A DNA stretch of 23,250 nt from Pseudomonadota bacterium (GTDB lineage Bacteria > Pseudomonadota > Alphaproteobacteria > Ferrovibrionales > Ferrovibrionaceae): NCBI GenBank assembly GCA_021793055.1, contig JAJYTL010000013.1:1-23250 (forward strand). Direction: 5' to 3'. The position numbers were made by a program, and so were the translations under genes. Positions 22,744-23,250 of the stretch are shown here, one piece after another. The notes below the pieces were generated by a model. That model did no database searches and was not told the origin of the DNA. It was given only the letters and a program-made list of their open reading frames with translations. How positions within the stretch are numbered: the first letter of the stretch is position 1; each line of letters opens with the position of its first letter.

Positions 22744-23250
22744 ATGGCGCTCACGGCTCTCATCGGCTTCAATGTACTGACCAGCATCGCCAGTCTGCTG
22801 CTGCTGGTGATCGGCCTGGGCGTCATCTACGGCTTGATGCGGATCATCAACCTCGCCCATGGGGAGTTCCTGATGCTGGGCGCCTACGCCACGGTGCTCA
22901 GCACCCATGCCGGGGTGAATATCTGGGTGGCGATACTGGTGGTGGCGCCGCTCTTCGTCGGCCTGTTCGGCATTCTCGTCGAGCGGACGTTGATCCGCTT
23001 CCTCTATGGCCGGATGATCGACAGCATGCTCGCGACTTGGGGGCTGAGCCTCGGGCTGATCGGCCTCGTGACCTCGATCTTCGGCACGACGGTCCGAGGC
23101 GTGTCCGCTCCGCTTCATAGCTTCTCGATCGGCCCCTATGAGGCGAGCCTCTATGGCGTCTTCACCATCGCCGTCGCGGTGCTGACGGTGCTCGGATTGT
23201 GGGCGCTGCTTAAGCTCACGCGCTTCGGCCTCATGGTTCGCCGCACGATG
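22744..23250 (+). CDS. Branched-chain/urea-type ABC transporter permease, LivH/UrtB-like (partial, runs off the window)
   Basis: The first 169 codons are present and open to the window end. The ATG at 22744 follows the binding-protein stop by 4 bp. The early segment LGVIYGLMRIINLAHGEFLMLGAYA is the LivH-family signature. It is followed by LVERTLIRFLYGRMIDSMLATWGLSLGL, which resembles UrtB and amide permeases more than LivH itself. Several hydrophobic helices are visible. The usual operon continues with a second permease and two ATPases beyond the window. Urea or amide specificity is inferred jointly with the binding protein. Confidence 0.88.
   Translation, partial: MALTALIGFNVLTSIASLLLLVIGLGVIYGLMRIINLAHGEFLMLGAYATVLSTHAGVNIWVAILVVAPLFVGLFGILVERTLIRFLYGRMIDSMLATWGLSLGLIGLVTSIFGTTVRGVSAPLHSFSIGPYEASLYGVFTIAVAVLTVLGLWALLKLTRFGLMVRRTM

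Overview
The window is high-GC DNA with densely packed genes on both strands. It carries a pob/pca aromatic pathway, ABC importers with Tat-exported binding proteins, a high-potential iron-sulfur protein, a caa3-type oxidase and a probable sigma-54 promoter. Together these suggest an alphaproteobacterium, perhaps of the Rhodospirillales. The genus cannot be fixed from this sequence. I see no tRNA, rRNA, CRISPR array, insertion sequence or prophage.

Layout. (1) 1-2377: aromatic catabolism. The 5' end of pcaH (protocatechuate 3,4-dioxygenase beta) and pobA (4-hydroxybenzoate 3-hydroxylase, probably starting at CTG) lie on the minus strand, with a PobR-like AraC regulator divergent. (2) 2574-6764: a Ugp-like four-gene importer for a sugar, polyol or glycerol phosphate (ATPase, binding protein, two permeases), with a very stable hairpin between the binding protein and the first permease. 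(3) 6879-7325: a HiPIP gene behind an FNR/FixK-like box. (4) 7470-10184, minus strand: a serine-glyoxylate-type aminotransferase and two overlapping 2-oxoglutarate/Fe(II) oxygenase genes. (5) 10259-14035, minus strand: coxB-coxA-coxC. Subunit II carries a fused cytochrome c domain, and the K proton pathway residues appear to be missing from both catalytic subunits. A 20-bp perfect dyad of FNR/FixK type lies upstream. (6) 14399-19039: a 3-hydroxyisobutyrate-dehydrogenase-family gene, an isoprenylcysteine-methyltransferase-family gene broken by one in-frame TAG, and a two-gene GH88-like hydrolase/IlvD-Edd dehydratase operon, probably for uronic or sugar acids. (7) 19226-21128: a class III adenylate cyclase and a divergent PaaI-type thioesterase. 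(8) 21449-23250: the start of a urea/short-chain-amide type ABC importer behind a perfect match to the sigma-54 consensus. This points to nitrogen control.

How the genes fit together. The window reads as a scavenging and respiration region. Aromatic acids (pob/pca), sugars or glycerol phosphate (Ugp-like), uronates (GH88/IlvD) and amide or urea nitrogen are taken up and degraded, and electrons may leave through an unusual caa3 oxidase. The HiPIP gene and the oxidase operon each have an FNR/FixK-like site, which suggests shared control by oxygen or redox state. None of the gene families is new to me. The most unusual signals are the apparent loss of the K pathway in the oxidase, the paired oxygenases next to it, and several clear non-coding control elements.
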